From NCBI RefSeq assembly GCF_016746095.1, contig NZ_JAERTY010000005.1:372001-436000 (forward strand): a stretch of DNA of 64,000 bases. The letters run 5' to 3'. Every line of letters starts with the position of its first letter. The first letter of the stretch is position 1. The notes below the pieces were generated by a model. That model made no database searches and was not told the DNA's origin. It saw nothing but the letters and a program-made list of their open reading frames with translations. The position numbers were made by a program, and so were the translations under genes. The DNA comes from Sphingobacterium faecale. Lineage in GTDB: Bacteria > Bacteroidota > Bacteroidia > Sphingobacteriales > Sphingobacteriaceae. Below, piece by piece: positions 54,310-63,861 of this stretch.

Positions 54310-54342
54310 AGAATAATAAACATGATTAATCAAGCAATGATA

Positions 54343-54373
54343 TTTCTAAATTCATTGAAAACAAGTAACTTTG
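54343..54373 (+). promoter_or_regulatory. Promoter of the outer-membrane barrel pair
   Basis: TTTC (54343-54346), a 19-bp spacer and a perfect TAACTTTG (54366-54373); the ATG at 54390 or 54396 would give a 12-20 nt leader. Confidence 0.55.
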
Positions 54374-54389
54374 CCCCCGATTATTAGTC

Positions 54390-55106
54390 ATGATTATGAA
54401 AAAAACACTTACTTTGCTTGCTATAGTAGCATGTTTTAGTATGAGCCATGCTCAAGAGACAAAGTTTCTCCTCGAACTGGGCGGTTCCTACACCAACAAA
54501 CAAAACGACCAGCCACCAACCGGACAGTTATTTTATACGTCTTTAAAGACAATAGCGCCCCGTTTAAATGTGCAGCTGGGCTACAAAATCACAGCACATT
54601 CCTACCTTGGGCTAAACTATCAACATAGGAAGACAAGCCTCTTGCAAGAGTCACGACACACCAACAGCGACTTTAGTTCCTACAACAAAATTGAGGAAAA
54701 GGTAAAAAACAATGCTTACGGCATTTTCTACAGGCATTATTTCTTACCTATCGATAAGAGCAGATGGAATGGCTTTGTGGAGCTGGCTCCCAGCTTAGCC
54801 CTGCAACGGACTGATAATGAAAAATCTAAACGCACGGTCAACAATACCACCTCTTATACCCAAGAGGAATCCTTTTCTAATCATTTTAAAAAAGAGAAAA
54901 ACCTAGATACGGACCTCCGAATTGGAGGTTCCTATGCCATATCTGATAATTTCATGGTGCAGCTATCGCTTCATTCATTAGCGAATATCACCCATACCTT
55001 CGAAGATTCCGTTTTCAAAGAAACCGGAGAAGAAAAAGCAACTTCTTTCCAATTCTTAAAATCGCCTTTAGCGAACACTTACCTTTCTTTACTATTCAAA
55101 ATCTAA
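54390..55106 (+). CDS. Outer-membrane beta-barrel protein, first of a pair
   Basis: Up to 238 residues; the ATG at 54396 (MKKTLTLLAIVACFSMSHAQ) is the likelier start. After the signal peptide come alternating amphipathic strands (FLLELGGSYTNK, RLNVQLGYKITAHSYLGLNY, NAYGIFYRHYFLP, FMVQLSLHSLANI) and a C-terminal strand ending in Phe-Lys-Ile, as in 8- to 10-stranded porin-like or OmpA-barrel-type proteins of Bacteroidetes. Function unknown. It is followed after 6 bp by a second barrel gene, so the two are co-expressed. Confidence 0.75.
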   Translation: MIMKKTLTLLAIVACFSMSHAQETKFLLELGGSYTNKQNDQPPTGQLFYTSLKTIAPRLNVQLGYKITAHSYLGLNYQHRKTSLLQESRHTNSDFSSYNKIEEKVKNNAYGIFYRHYFLPIDKSRWNGFVELAPSLALQRTDNEKSKRTVNNTTSYTQEESFSNHFKKEKNLDTDLRIGGSYAISDNFMVQLSLHSLANITHTFEDSVFKETGEEKATSFQFLKSPLANTYLSLLFKI

Positions 55107-55112
55107 ATCAAC

Positions 55113-55775
55113 ATGACTAAATATTACATTTTAACCGTTTTAAGCAGTATTTTTATCTTCAGCGTTAGTTATGCTCAAGATAAAAAGATAACAATATCAG
55201 CACATACCAATTTCAGTAAACAGGAAGCTAAAAATAATTCATTATCACCAATAAATGACATCTACAGGGACTTTAATTTAACACCTCGCATATCTTACAA
55301 AATCAGCAAAATGTGGGCCTTAGGAGCTTTGTATCAATATGGTGTCAACAAAAACACCACGTCCATAATTATTCCCATCGTCAACGCCAATGAAACTACA
55401 CGAGTTTATGTTGAGCAAGAACAGAAATCTACGACTAATACTTTTGGATTATTTGTTCAATCCTATCTCTACGATAATGGCAAGTTTGCGGCTTTTCTCG
55501 AAGTCGATGGGTTAAAAGGGAAAACAAAAACTACATTCGATATAGAAGAGGGTATCATGCCATCGCCTGATATCAAATATAATAGTTTTTCCTCAGGCCT
55601 TCATGCAGGAGGGCGTTATACCTTTTTCAAGGGCCTTGGTATAGAAGCCAGACTCAATCAGTTAGTTCAATACAAAAAAAGCAAACTAGCCGATGAGAAC
55701 GTCAAAGACTCCTATTTTCGTGTGCTCAGCGATATATGGCGAGATTGTTCGATTGGTCTAGCCTATCAATTCTAG
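55113..55775 (+). CDS. Outer-membrane beta-barrel protein, second of a pair
   Basis: A 220-residue exported protein (signal peptide ending SYAQ) with the same strand pattern as its upstream neighbour (ITISAHTNFSK, LTPRISYKISKMWALGALYQ, TFGLFVQSYLYDNGKFAAFL) and a C-terminal strand ending CSIGLAYQF, the aromatic end needed for BAM-mediated insertion. The two genes look like diverged tandem duplicates. No partner or ligand is suggested by the neighbours. A 12-bp perfect hairpin follows 16 bp after the stop. Confidence 0.75.
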   Translation: MTKYYILTVLSSIFIFSVSYAQDKKITISAHTNFSKQEAKNNSLSPINDIYRDFNLTPRISYKISKMWALGALYQYGVNKNTTSIIIPIVNANETTRVYVEQEQKSTTNTFGLFVQSYLYDNGKFAAFLEVDGLKGKTKTTFDIEEGIMPSPDIKYNSFSSGLHAGGRYTFFKGLGIEARLNQLVQYKKSKLADENVKDSYFRVLSDIWRDCSIGLAYQF

Positions 55776-55791
55776 TGTAAGTTACAAAACA

Positions 55792-55822
55792 GAACAGGCC
55801 TAACTTTCCATTAGGCCTGTTC
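55792..55822 (+). terminator. Perfect 12-bp hairpin after the barrel pair
   Basis: Arms GAACAGGCCTAA (55792-55803) and TTAGGCCTGTTC (55811-55822), 7-nt loop. A T-run is lacking on the plus strand, so it may act as a processing or stability element as much as a terminator. Confidence 0.6.
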
Positions 55823-55872
55823 CATAAAATAATACATTAACCCTATACAGTTCATAGACCTTCCGATGTATC

Positions 55873-55931
55873 GGAACAGGTCTACCACAAGGTTCCCGGG
55901 CTAAACTCGGGACTTCGCGAGAGCCTGTTCC
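55873..55931. repeat. Palindromic intergenic element with inverted GGAACAGG/CCTGTTCC ends
   Basis: Inverted ends GGAACAGG (55873-55880) and CCTGTTCC (55924-55931) enclose a smaller hairpin with TCCCG/CGGGA arms. The end motif repeats the arms of the hairpin at 55792-55822. It is GC-rich compared with the surroundings and looks like a REP-type dispersed palindrome. No genome copy number can be checked here. Confidence 0.45.
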
Positions 55932-56002
55932 GCCTTTGCGCAATGACGTATAAACTCTACACTTGTTAACTCGATAACAAGTTCACTTCATAACTCCATA
56001 AC

Positions 56003-56416
56003 TCAATACCTCATCCCCACTAGAAAAGTCAGCCGTATAAAAGCCACCTCACTCTTATCCTTAAGGTGAATCGGGGCATCCAGCGATTTAAGCTCCGTAC
56101 CATCTACAAACACCACATACAGGCCATCTTCAAAAGCCTGTATCGCCGTATCCAAGGCCTTCTTTATAGCCACCTCTTCCAGGTTATCGATATCACTAAA
56201 TGCAATCTTTCCCCCTTCCGCCTGTTCACCTATCTGTTGCGGATTCAGGAAGGATACCAAAGGTATCTCTTCCCTGTAACGATTATATCGTTGTACTTCA
56301 TTCTCTACGCATGCCGTTATCAGTTCTTTCAAGGTAGCGGGCACCTCCTCCAGCTGATAAGGAACATTGATCACCCTCTTCTTCCCCAGTCGCTTTAATT
56401 GTAAGGTCAGCTCCAT
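56003..56416 (-). CDS. Small cytosolic protein partnered with the DUF4132 protein
   Basis: A 137-residue protein that I do not recognise. It starts 3 bp after the stop of the 1668-residue DUF4132 gene, so the two are almost certainly co-translated. The N-terminal ~45 residues (ELTLQLKRLGKKRVINVP, then a helix ATLKELITACVENEVQRY) and the final strand (VAFIRLTFLVG) have the strand-strand-helix-strand order of a ubiquitin-like beta-grasp, but this is inference. The end (GMRY) has no di-glycine. No signal peptide or catalytic motif. Confidence 0.65.
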   Translation of the reverse strand: MELTLQLKRLGKKRVINVPYQLEEVPATLKELITACVENEVQRYNRYREEIPLVSFLNPQQIGEQAEGGKIAFSDIDNLEEVAIKKALDTAIQAFEDGLYVVFVDGTELKSLDAPIHLKDKSEVAFIRLTFLVGMRY

Positions 56417-56419
56417 CAG

Positions 56420-59400
56420 TTAAGCATTAATCTGTTCCAGAATAGTCGGATCCTTGATCTTGTCGTCCTGCGCCAGGTAGCGCATTTTGCTGATTATCTC
56501 AGCCGATTTCGGATCATCATCGACAAACGGTAAGAACACCCTTCCCCTATGCTGACTGTGCACCGGTATAATCGACAGCTGCCTTCCACCTTTACTCACC
56601 ATACCACTGCCCAAATGTATGCTGTACTCCGCCAACTTACCGCTCACCAGAATATGACGATCTTTGACCTCAATATTATCCAGGCCAAACAACTGTGCAC
56701 TCTCCCTGGCCAGGGCAGCCCGCATCTCCATACTGCTATGGCTCGCTTCCGGATCCACTTCACCCACATGCGCTACAGAAACCACCAGATCCATATCCCG
56801 CATTACTTCGGAAAAGATCACCGGATCAATAGCCTCAAACGGCAATAAAGACCTGTCTTTTAGCGAATAGAAACAAATCAGTTCCAGTGTCGGTGCTTCC
56901 ACATCCGATGGTGTAAACCAATCCGCCATAGCAAACATCGTTACCAGATAGCCTTCTTTATGAAACACCTTCTGCAATCCCTCTTCGTAGCTTACTGTCC
57001 ACCCACGTCCCCGCAATAGCGCTACCGTCTTCTGTGGCTGTATCTGATGTCCCTGATAGCGGGTCGATCGCGTACGTTGCTCCATTTCATCCGCCGTAGG
57101 CACATACAGCTCCCGGAAGACCTGCTTGAAAGGCTGCTTCATCTCGTTAACAAAGAGATAGCGCTGGAAAAGATCCCATTGCACCGAGTGGAATAAATCA
57201 TAAGGATGCGCAATCACCAGTTCGTCCATATCCGTCACCACTATCGCCTTACCATCGGTATCCATCAGACCAGACGCCGACCAGAAGCCCGCCTTTTGTG
57301 TGTTAGGTATATACAGCACCAACTTACTGAGCATCGCCCTCACGATCGGATGTTCCATAATCTGCCTCAATTCAGCCACCGAGTATCTGTCCCTTCGTAA
57401 CATTGAATTTTCCAACGCCAGCTTCGTTCTCGAAAACTGTTTGGTCAGATACGTCTTTCCATCTTTCAGCGCTTCAATAAGCTTGTTCTTCTTATATTTG
57501 TCCGGAATACTCTTCAGCGCTTTATCCTTTCTGCTCACCTGCAGATCCGCCTTACCTTCCTCATTCACGACCAGTTCCACCCGCACATCGTCCACCTCGA
57601 CCACCGACTCCTGCATGATCTGCTGTGTAGCCTTTCCTTCCATCGCCCATACAAAACGTATGCTATCGTCAAATCCCGCATTCCGTGCCAGGTTATCCAA
57701 TCCAATCTCTACCGCATTCTTTTCACTCTCCTGCCGCTGCGCGCCAAACTGCTTGCTTTCCTTGAGGAAAGTCTGCAATATAGTATACCTTTTTAGCAGA
57801 TCCCCCTCCGGATTAGCCTTGGATATAGGGATCAGTCCCAATGCCATGACATAGTCCTTATCCCGCTTTTCATTGATCTTTTTCAAGGTCTCCGTAATCT
57901 TGGTTTCCCCCAATAGTACGGACGAATAGGTTTTCACCCGACGGTAGCCCATACCATCCGACAGGTACTTGGCCGATTCGTGGAGCAATTTCCAATTGGC
58001 CTTGCCCAGATTGGCGTACACCCGCTTGAACCAATCGATATCGATCGCTCCCTTTTGGAAGTCATTACGAGGCACATTCGAATAGCGCGACAGAATAGTT
58101 TCCTTTTCGGCATCCATATAATCCGTCGTATGCGCCAGGAACCACCATACGGCCTCTTCCAGGCTTGGGATCTGCATGTAGTCCCCCAGCCAGTCCGCCC
58201 ATTGCGTAGCGTAGCAAGATACCTCTACCAGTCGTTTCTTCTCCAGTTTACTGGCTTTAAGCTGTTTCGCAAATTCTCCGAAAAGCTCCTCTTCCGCAGG
58301 GCGGCATTTTTTTAGGATATGGCTAAACGTATACTTCCTGTCCGTACCCCCGCCGTAGCTATACCCCCGATCAAAATTTTCCTTCCCCATACGCTGCAGT
58401 ACCTCAAAGAAATAGCTGGTCCCTTCCACCAGCTGAATCTTAGCCATATAAGGCGAGGCTTCCGTCGGCATATCGCCCCGTTCCAGTTCGACCGTCAACA
58501 TATTTTTCTTCAGCAGACCGTTGATTTCCGGCATGGTATAATGCTTGAGGCGTTGCGTATGATAATTCTGTCCCCCATCCAACAGGAAAAATAAATCCTT
58601 ATTCAAAAGGGATAGAAATAGCAGATCATCGTTATTGATCAACTGCAGGCTATACGCTTTGAACAGCAGTTCAAAACCCGGAGTCTCCACTTTTATAGTA
58701 CTGGACGTATCAAACACCTTATTTAAGAAAGGTACCACGTCCTGTACCTTTTCGATAGATCTCCCTTGTGCCAACTGCTGGGCGGTGATATATAACCGCA
58801 ATTGATACAGGCGCAACAATTGCTTTTCATCATAGTATGCGTAATCATCGTCCATAATCGGATAGAACATCGCGCCTATCAGATCAGTCCACAGCAGCTG
58901 CTGGTTATAATAATATTCGACATTATTAAAGGTCATACCTTTCAGCTCTTCCGAGAAACGGGCTATGCTATCCTCGAGGACATCCAGCTTGTACGCTGTC
59001 CATGTTGGTTTATCTGCATACGCATCCAACAGATGCGTCAATATCGTTATTATCTTGTTCGAATCACTATAATAGAAATAGTTGACCTTATCATAATTAA
59101 GACTTTCAAATTCAGGAATGTATTGCCGTTGAAATGCTTTTAGATCAGCTTGGGTCTCTTGCCTGTTGTATACACTTCTGATGTACCATATTACAGCATA
59201 AAGCTCAAAATCATTGAGTCCGGCTTCCTTATACCAAGACTTCCAAAGATCAGCCAAAGGCAGGTTATCCAGCCGCTGCATCGGGTCACTGTCCTCTTCC
59301 AACCGTTTTAGATGAGTTATCGAGTTCATCAGCATTGTGGTTTCCTGAGATCCCTGATACCCTTCGTAAGTATATTCTGTCTTCCTGTTTTCGTCAAATA

Positions 59401-61426
59401 AGGCATAGAGCTTATTCATCCCTTTGACGGTCTTTTTGACATCGATCAGTTCCGGGAAAAGAAAATCAGATTTCTTGAAGCTCAGCAACTTCTTTTTAGG
59501 TTGTTCAAACTGAAGTTTCGGCAGTCTGAAATCCGTCAGTCCACTATAGTCTATCGCACCGAAACCATTCGCCAACGTAAACGCTGATCCCTGAGCGGTA
59601 TGATCCAGTTTGGCCAATAAAATAGATTCGTTCTTTCCGGCCTTCCGTGCAGCGTATTTATCCTTCTGCTCTAGAATAAAGTCCGCCCATTCTGCTTTAT
59701 CCTGCAACATCGTCAGCATTTCAAGACCACCCAGGCGCTGATCTACACTCGACGAAACTAACAAACGTGACAACACATCTTTTAAGGTATCTGTTGGCTG
59801 CAGCAGCAACAGCCCCATCGAGGCCTGCCGCAATTCCTTTCCTTTACGTGTCAGCAAACTCTCCAATAAGACAATGTCTTCTGCAAGAATAGATACCGAA
59901 CGCATGAGATTAATCCCTGTAAACGAGACCGAGGTATTCCGGTCTACTATCGCCTGACGGATCACCTTGCGCTGCCAATCATCCTCCTGAAGATCCATCT
60001 GGCTAACCTTTCCTCCATTGCTTTGGAACGACCAGCTGTAGGTATAATGATCCGGGAACAACTTACGCATCAGCCTCTCGCGCGAACTCGATGGAACTGC
60101 GCCCAGGTCATTTGCCAATAGTACAAACTGATGCGGCTGTAGGTAGTCGAATAAGCCGTCATATATATTTTCTGGCTTTATGGTATAACTCTTCCACGAG
60201 AATCCTCTCTCTGTATAGGTCTTTCCAGCAGAGGGCAACTTGGCGGCAGTAGCGATATATTTCGCCAATAGTGTGTCCGACATGTCGTGCTTAAATAAGT
60301 TGACCAACAACCAGTAGTCCAGCTCGATATCCTCGCCCGCATGTGCTTCGGCATAATCGATCAGGTCCGAATTCGTCCGTTCGGTCTCCCGCATAAAAAA
60401 CAGTGCAACCAATTTGGATTCCAAAGCACTCTTTTCATCCGTAACTACCCGAACAACAGCCGCATTAGCTTCATCCACATCGACTATTGCTTTCGACCAT
60501 AGAGCGACATACAATTCCAGATTATCCTTACTCTGCAACGCGCCTTCGACCTGCTCGGGATGATCCAAAAACTGAAGCGCCAACTCCAGCGTGCGCTTTA
60601 TCGTAGCTGCCTTTGGAGCCTCCCATCCAAACCCAAACCAGGTATCCACTGCTCGTACCACCGACGAAAAACGCACTAGATTATGCTCCAGGATCAAACG
60701 TATAAAACGCTTCAGCGCTTTAACCGAAGTAAAGTCCAGTGTTTCCAGTATGGTCTGCCGCAATCCCTCCTGCTGCTGTGCAGCCAATAGCACCTTCTCA
60801 ACCAACAAATGGTTAGCATCGTCCTCCGTCAAGAGCAAGGCCCTTATGAGCTCTGTCGATACCCCACCGATCTCATGTTCCCCTAAAAACATCTCCTCCA
60901 GCAAAGGATAATATTTCTGCGGTTCATCCATCAATAATAAGGCATAATACAGACCGATATCCTGCACATTCTGATACACATCGTATTGCATCTGATCCAG
61001 CGGATCCATCGTATTAAAAGAAGTGTAACCACCATAATACAGGGAGTTCAACCGCCCCAGCTTCGTTTTGGAATACGCCCTTGACGGATCTATCCGAAAC
61101 GGTCTCCGGCTATACCTATCCTGAAAAGGCAGACGATCCATCAAGTCCCATATCCGGACGATATAAGGCCCCATCTTAGTGCCGAACAATAAGTTTGCAA
61201 GCTCCCCTCCCTCCTTTGTATTCCAGGGATTGGTTTTTGGATCGGTGCCAAACTGCTCCTCATACATACGGAAATTGGCACTGTAGTCATAATATTCAGA
61301 CAACTGGTTGCTTATATAAAGCCCCAGTATTCTATAAGGTTCAGAAAATCGTTCAAAATCTTCCTTAGGAATAGCGATTCTATCGTGTTTGTTTATAAAT
61401 TCTCTAGCTTTCTCAGCAGGGATCAT
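56420..61426 (-). CDS. Giant DUF4132 (MolR/YehI-like) protein
   Basis: A 1668-residue cytosolic protein. The first ~1100 residues are helical and solenoid-like, rich in Leu and acidic residues (DUF5724-type region). The DUF4132 region follows at about residues 1150-1400 (ANWKLLHESAKYLSDGMGYR, GLIPISKANPEG, FSRTKLALENSML, FWSASGLMDTDGKA). A compact C-terminal domain (about 1530-1668, ending VFLPFVDDDPKSAEIISKM) resembles the DUF7737 tail of these proteins. In E. coli the homologue MolR/YehI belongs to the yeh cluster with a MoxR ATPase, a VWA protein and a SWIM-finger protein; here only a 137-residue partner is present. Function unknown. Visibly more GC-rich than its neighbours. Confidence 0.8.
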   Translation of the reverse strand: MIPAEKAREFINKHDRIAIPKEDFERFSEPYRILGLYISNQLSEYYDYSANFRMYEEQFGTDPKTNPWNTKEGGELANLLFGTKMGPYIVRIWDLMDRLPFQDRYSRRPFRIDPSRAYSKTKLGRLNSLYYGGYTSFNTMDPLDQMQYDVYQNVQDIGLYYALLLMDEPQKYYPLLEEMFLGEHEIGGVSTELIRALLLTEDDANHLLVEKVLLAAQQQEGLRQTILETLDFTSVKALKRFIRLILEHNLVRFSSVVRAVDTWFGFGWEAPKAATIKRTLELALQFLDHPEQVEGALQSKDNLELYVALWSKAIVDVDEANAAVVRVVTDEKSALESKLVALFFMRETERTNSDLIDYAEAHAGEDIELDYWLLVNLFKHDMSDTLLAKYIATAAKLPSAGKTYTERGFSWKSYTIKPENIYDGLFDYLQPHQFVLLANDLGAVPSSSRERLMRKLFPDHYTYSWSFQSNGGKVSQMDLQEDDWQRKVIRQAIVDRNTSVSFTGINLMRSVSILAEDIVLLESLLTRKGKELRQASMGLLLLQPTDTLKDVLSRLLVSSSVDQRLGGLEMLTMLQDKAEWADFILEQKDKYAARKAGKNESILLAKLDHTAQGSAFTLANGFGAIDYSGLTDFRLPKLQFEQPKKKLLSFKKSDFLFPELIDVKKTVKGMNKLYALFDENRKTEYTYEGYQGSQETTMLMNSITHLKRLEEDSDPMQRLDNLPLADLWKSWYKEAGLNDFELYAVIWYIRSVYNRQETQADLKAFQRQYIPEFESLNYDKVNYFYYSDSNKIITILTHLLDAYADKPTWTAYKLDVLEDSIARFSEELKGMTFNNVEYYYNQQLLWTDLIGAMFYPIMDDDYAYYDEKQLLRLYQLRLYITAQQLAQGRSIEKVQDVVPFLNKVFDTSSTIKVETPGFELLFKAYSLQLINNDDLLFLSLLNKDLFFLLDGGQNYHTQRLKHYTMPEINGLLKKNMLTVELERGDMPTEASPYMAKIQLVEGTSYFFEVLQRMGKENFDRGYSYGGGTDRKYTFSHILKKCRPAEEELFGEFAKQLKASKLEKKRLVEVSCYATQWADWLGDYMQIPSLEEAVWWFLAHTTDYMDAEKETILSRYSNVPRNDFQKGAIDIDWFKRVYANLGKANWKLLHESAKYLSDGMGYRRVKTYSSVLLGETKITETLKKINEKRDKDYVMALGLIPISKANPEGDLLKRYTILQTFLKESKQFGAQRQESEKNAVEIGLDNLARNAGFDDSIRFVWAMEGKATQQIMQESVVEVDDVRVELVVNEEGKADLQVSRKDKALKSIPDKYKKNKLIEALKDGKTYLTKQFSRTKLALENSMLRRDRYSVAELRQIMEHPIVRAMLSKLVLYIPNTQKAGFWSASGLMDTDGKAIVVTDMDELVIAHPYDLFHSVQWDLFQRYLFVNEMKQPFKQVFRELYVPTADEMEQRTRSTRYQGHQIQPQKTVALLRGRGWTVSYEEGLQKVFHKEGYLVTMFAMADWFTPSDVEAPTLELICFYSLKDRSLLPFEAIDPVIFSEVMRDMDLVVSVAHVGEVDPEASHSSMEMRAALARESAQLFGLDNIEVKDRHILVSGKLAEYSIHLGSGMVSKGGRQLSIIPVHSQHRGRVFLPFVDDDPKSAEIISKMRYLAQDDKIKDPTILEQINA

Positions 61427-61780
61427 ATGTTGTCGTTATTAAGTTGAAAATCGAAATATAACGTCCACCCTAAAATAACGAATTAATTGGATGGCTAAGA
61501 ATATAAATCTTACCAGACAATCTACGAAAAATACCACATACGGATCGGTTCGGTCTTATATTCGCACGAATTGGTTTACAATCCGTATTTTTCATCAGCT
61601 TCGTACCCATAATGTAAAATAGCTGTGCTGATAAATTGTCTACTTCATTACCTTCACACAATTTAACATCAATTTAACAAACTATCGTATAGAATAGTTA
61701 ACATTTAATCGTAAGTTTACACTGTTCAGTCAATTTAGGCTGTCATAAAAAAATCAACTTAATTCCCCTTTACCGTTTCA
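61427..61780. other. 354-bp divergent intergenic region between the DUF4132 and desaturase genes
   Basis: No supported gene; a 63-codon minus-strand frame at 61470-61661 has no family features. The left end holds a weak minus-strand box TATATTTC for the DUF4132 gene, and the right end a weak plus-strand box TAAGTTTA (61713-61720) for the desaturase. No clear operator was seen. Confidence 0.4.
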
Positions 61781-62842
61781 ATGACTCCAACAATAAAATT
61801 CAGCAATGTGAATACCTTATTTTCACGTACACTCAAAGAAAAAACCAATCAATATTTCAAAGAAACACTTCAAAAGAAAACAGGTAACCGCCGCATTTTT
61901 ATAAAAGCCAGCATATTACTTCTCACATTTGTTTTGCTCTATAGTCTATTGGTATTCGTTCAGCCCCACTGGGCTATCTCGGTCATCCTATGTTTACTAT
62001 TCGGTGTAAACCTAGCTGCTATCGGTTTTAATATCATGCATGATGCCGGACATAATTCCTTCTCCGAAAACAAACGTATCAATACCCTGCTATCCTATTC
62101 GTTGAATTTGTTAGGAGGTAATATCTATTTCTGGAAGCTAAAGCACAATATAGCACACCATACGTACACCAATATCGATGGGGAGGACCATGATATAGAA
62201 GTCAAGTTTATGCGCATACACCATGACCAAAAATTACGGAAGCATCATCGTTATCAACGGTTTTATTTTCCGTTACTTTATGGGATTTCTTACTTAGCCT
62301 GGATCTTCTATCAGGATTACGAGAAATATTTTAGACAACGTATGGGGCATAGTACAGAAAAATTCCATTTCCCATTACGCGAGAAGGTCATATTCTGGAC
62401 CAGCAAACTATTTCACCTCGGACTCTTTATCATCCTTCCCGTTCTCATAGCAGGTTGGCTTCCCACCTTGATCGGGCTTGTGATTGCCGGTGCTGTATGC
62501 GGCATGAGTCTAGCTACGGTGTTCCAATTGGCGCATGTTGTTTCCGAAACAACATTCAAAACTATTGAGGAGTCAAAAGTGGAAGAAGAATGGATGATTC
62601 ACCAGATACAATCCACAGCCAACTTCTCTACCCAGAGTAAGATATTAACATGGATACTTGGCGGACTCAACTATCAGGTCGAACACCATCTATTTCCCAA
62701 GATCAGCCATGTCCATTATCCTGCTCTTAACCGTATTGTGCGTCAGACCTGCCAGGAATACAACATCAAGTACAATGAGTTCCGGTCGTTCTGGGCAGCA
62801 TTCCGATCCCATATCCAAGTCATCCACGCCATGTCCAGGTAA
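61781..62842 (+). CDS. Membrane fatty-acid desaturase (acyl-lipid/acyl-CoA type)
   Basis: A 353-residue integral membrane di-iron desaturase. The three histidine boxes are complete: HDAGH (87-91), HNIAHH (122-127) and QVEHH (299-303). The glutamine in the third box is typical of front-end or linoleoyl-CoA-type desaturases. Two pairs of TM helices (about 42-60, 64-86, then 205-245) flank the cytosolic site. It introduces a double bond into fatty acyl chains of membrane lipids using O2. Neighbours are unrelated, and expression probably responds to temperature or envelope state. Confidence 0.9.
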   Translation: MTPTIKFSNVNTLFSRTLKEKTNQYFKETLQKKTGNRRIFIKASILLLTFVLLYSLLVFVQPHWAISVILCLLFGVNLAAIGFNIMHDAGHNSFSENKRINTLLSYSLNLLGGNIYFWKLKHNIAHHTYTNIDGEDHDIEVKFMRIHHDQKLRKHHRYQRFYFPLLYGISYLAWIFYQDYEKYFRQRMGHSTEKFHFPLREKVIFWTSKLFHLGLFIILPVLIAGWLPTLIGLVIAGAVCGMSLATVFQLAHVVSETTFKTIEESKVEEEWMIHQIQSTANFSTQSKILTWILGGLNYQVEHHLFPKISHVHYPALNRIVRQTCQEYNIKYNEFRSFWAAFRSHIQVIHAMSR

Positions 62843-63184
62843 TCATACAACCGAGATTCGACTAAAGCAAAAGAGATCGTACCTGCAGCTTAAATTAGCT
62901 TGTTTACCGGATACACGATTTACAACAACCCTATTCCGCCTATACGATAACGGAAGCCGACTTCATGCGTATTAGTCGATATCTTCTGGTTAAGCGTATG
63001 ACCGTTGACGCTGGACTGACCGCTAGGATCCACATCCTATTGACCATCATCACTATAACTTCTCCGTGCAGTTAAACAACAAACAACTTTAGGATTCTTC
63101 ATAAAATAAATCTAGCTTTGTCGTGTTAGCTAACCACGAATACGAGTATGTATTGACTATGTACTTGACGAATTAGAAAAGAGC
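62843..63184. other. 342-bp intergenic region with the sigma-factor promoter
   Basis: No supported gene and no terminator hairpin after the desaturase. The only clear signal is the -7 box at 63113. Confidence 0.5.
63113..63120 (+). promoter_or_regulatory. -7 box (TAGCTTTG) upstream of the ECF sigma gene
   Basis: Perfect TAnnTTTG 64 bp before the ATG; a TTTA lies 21 bp upstream as a weak -33 element. Confidence 0.5.
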
Positions 63185-63778
63185 ATGTTACCGTACCAAC
63201 AACTTTCTGATAGCGATTTGCTGAAGTTACTAAAAAGCGATGATCAAAAAGCGTTCACTGAACTATACGAGCGCTACCATAGTCTCCTTTATATCTATGC
63301 TAATAAAAAATTAGAGGCCAATTCGCAATCCCTTGACATCGTGCAGGACATCTTATTGAGCATCTGGAACAAACGATCTACTCTCCACATCACCGTTACC
63401 CTTCGGTCCTACCTTTTCACCGCTATTCGTAACCGCATACTCGATGTCTTCACCCATCAAAAGGTTGAGACCAAATATTTGGATAGTCTAAAACATATTA
63501 TGGAGACCTACTCTCCCAGTGACCACCTGATTCGTGAAAAGGAATTAAAAACACTGATCGATCAAGAGATTAAAGCTATGCCCCCACGAATGCGCGAGAT
63601 TTTCATCCTAAGTCGTAAAGAGTGGCTAAGCAATCACGAAATAGCAAATAGACTTTCTATATCCCAAAGTACCGTAGAGACACAGATGAAACGTGCCCTC
63701 CGTCACTTACGGCTTAAATTGAGCCACTTCGCCAATCTTCTTTTGGAGTTGCTCGCTTTCTACCTTATTTTTTTCTAA
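63185..63778 (+). CDS. ECF RNA polymerase sigma factor (FecI-like)
   Basis: A 197-residue sigma-70-family protein of the Bacteroidetes ECF type. Region 2 (DDQKAFTELYERYHSLLYIY, DIVQDILLSIWNKR) and region 4 (MPPRMREIFILSRKEWLSNH, LSISQSTVETQMKRALRHLR) are complete. The hydrophobic tail (LLLELLAFYLIFF) is common in this group. It is followed by the start of a FecR-type anti-sigma factor. The usual third partner, a TonB receptor with an STN domain, would lie beyond the right edge; the SusC in this window lacks that domain and is not its target. Confidence 0.92.
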   Translation: MLPYQQLSDSDLLKLLKSDDQKAFTELYERYHSLLYIYANKKLEANSQSLDIVQDILLSIWNKRSTLHITVTLRSYLFTAIRNRILDVFTHQKVETKYLDSLKHIMETYSPSDHLIREKELKTLIDQEIKAMPPRMREIFILSRKEWLSNHEIANRLSISQSTVETQMKRALRHLRLKLSHFANLLLELLAFYLIFF

Positions 63779-63861
63779 AAAAATTAAACTTTTTTTCATT
63801 CTCTTGTACCCACGTGAAGTTCTTAAGCCGTCTTAGCTATATACAAGACCTAAAATAAAGA

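Noticed and set aside
57300..57854. A 184-codon frame opposite the DUF4132 gene
   Set aside because: Ser/Leu/Cys-rich antisense shadow of a clearly coding gene.
61470..61661. A 63-codon minus-strand frame upstream of the DUF4132 gene
   Set aside because: No promoter, no recognisable features, AT-rich intergenic composition.
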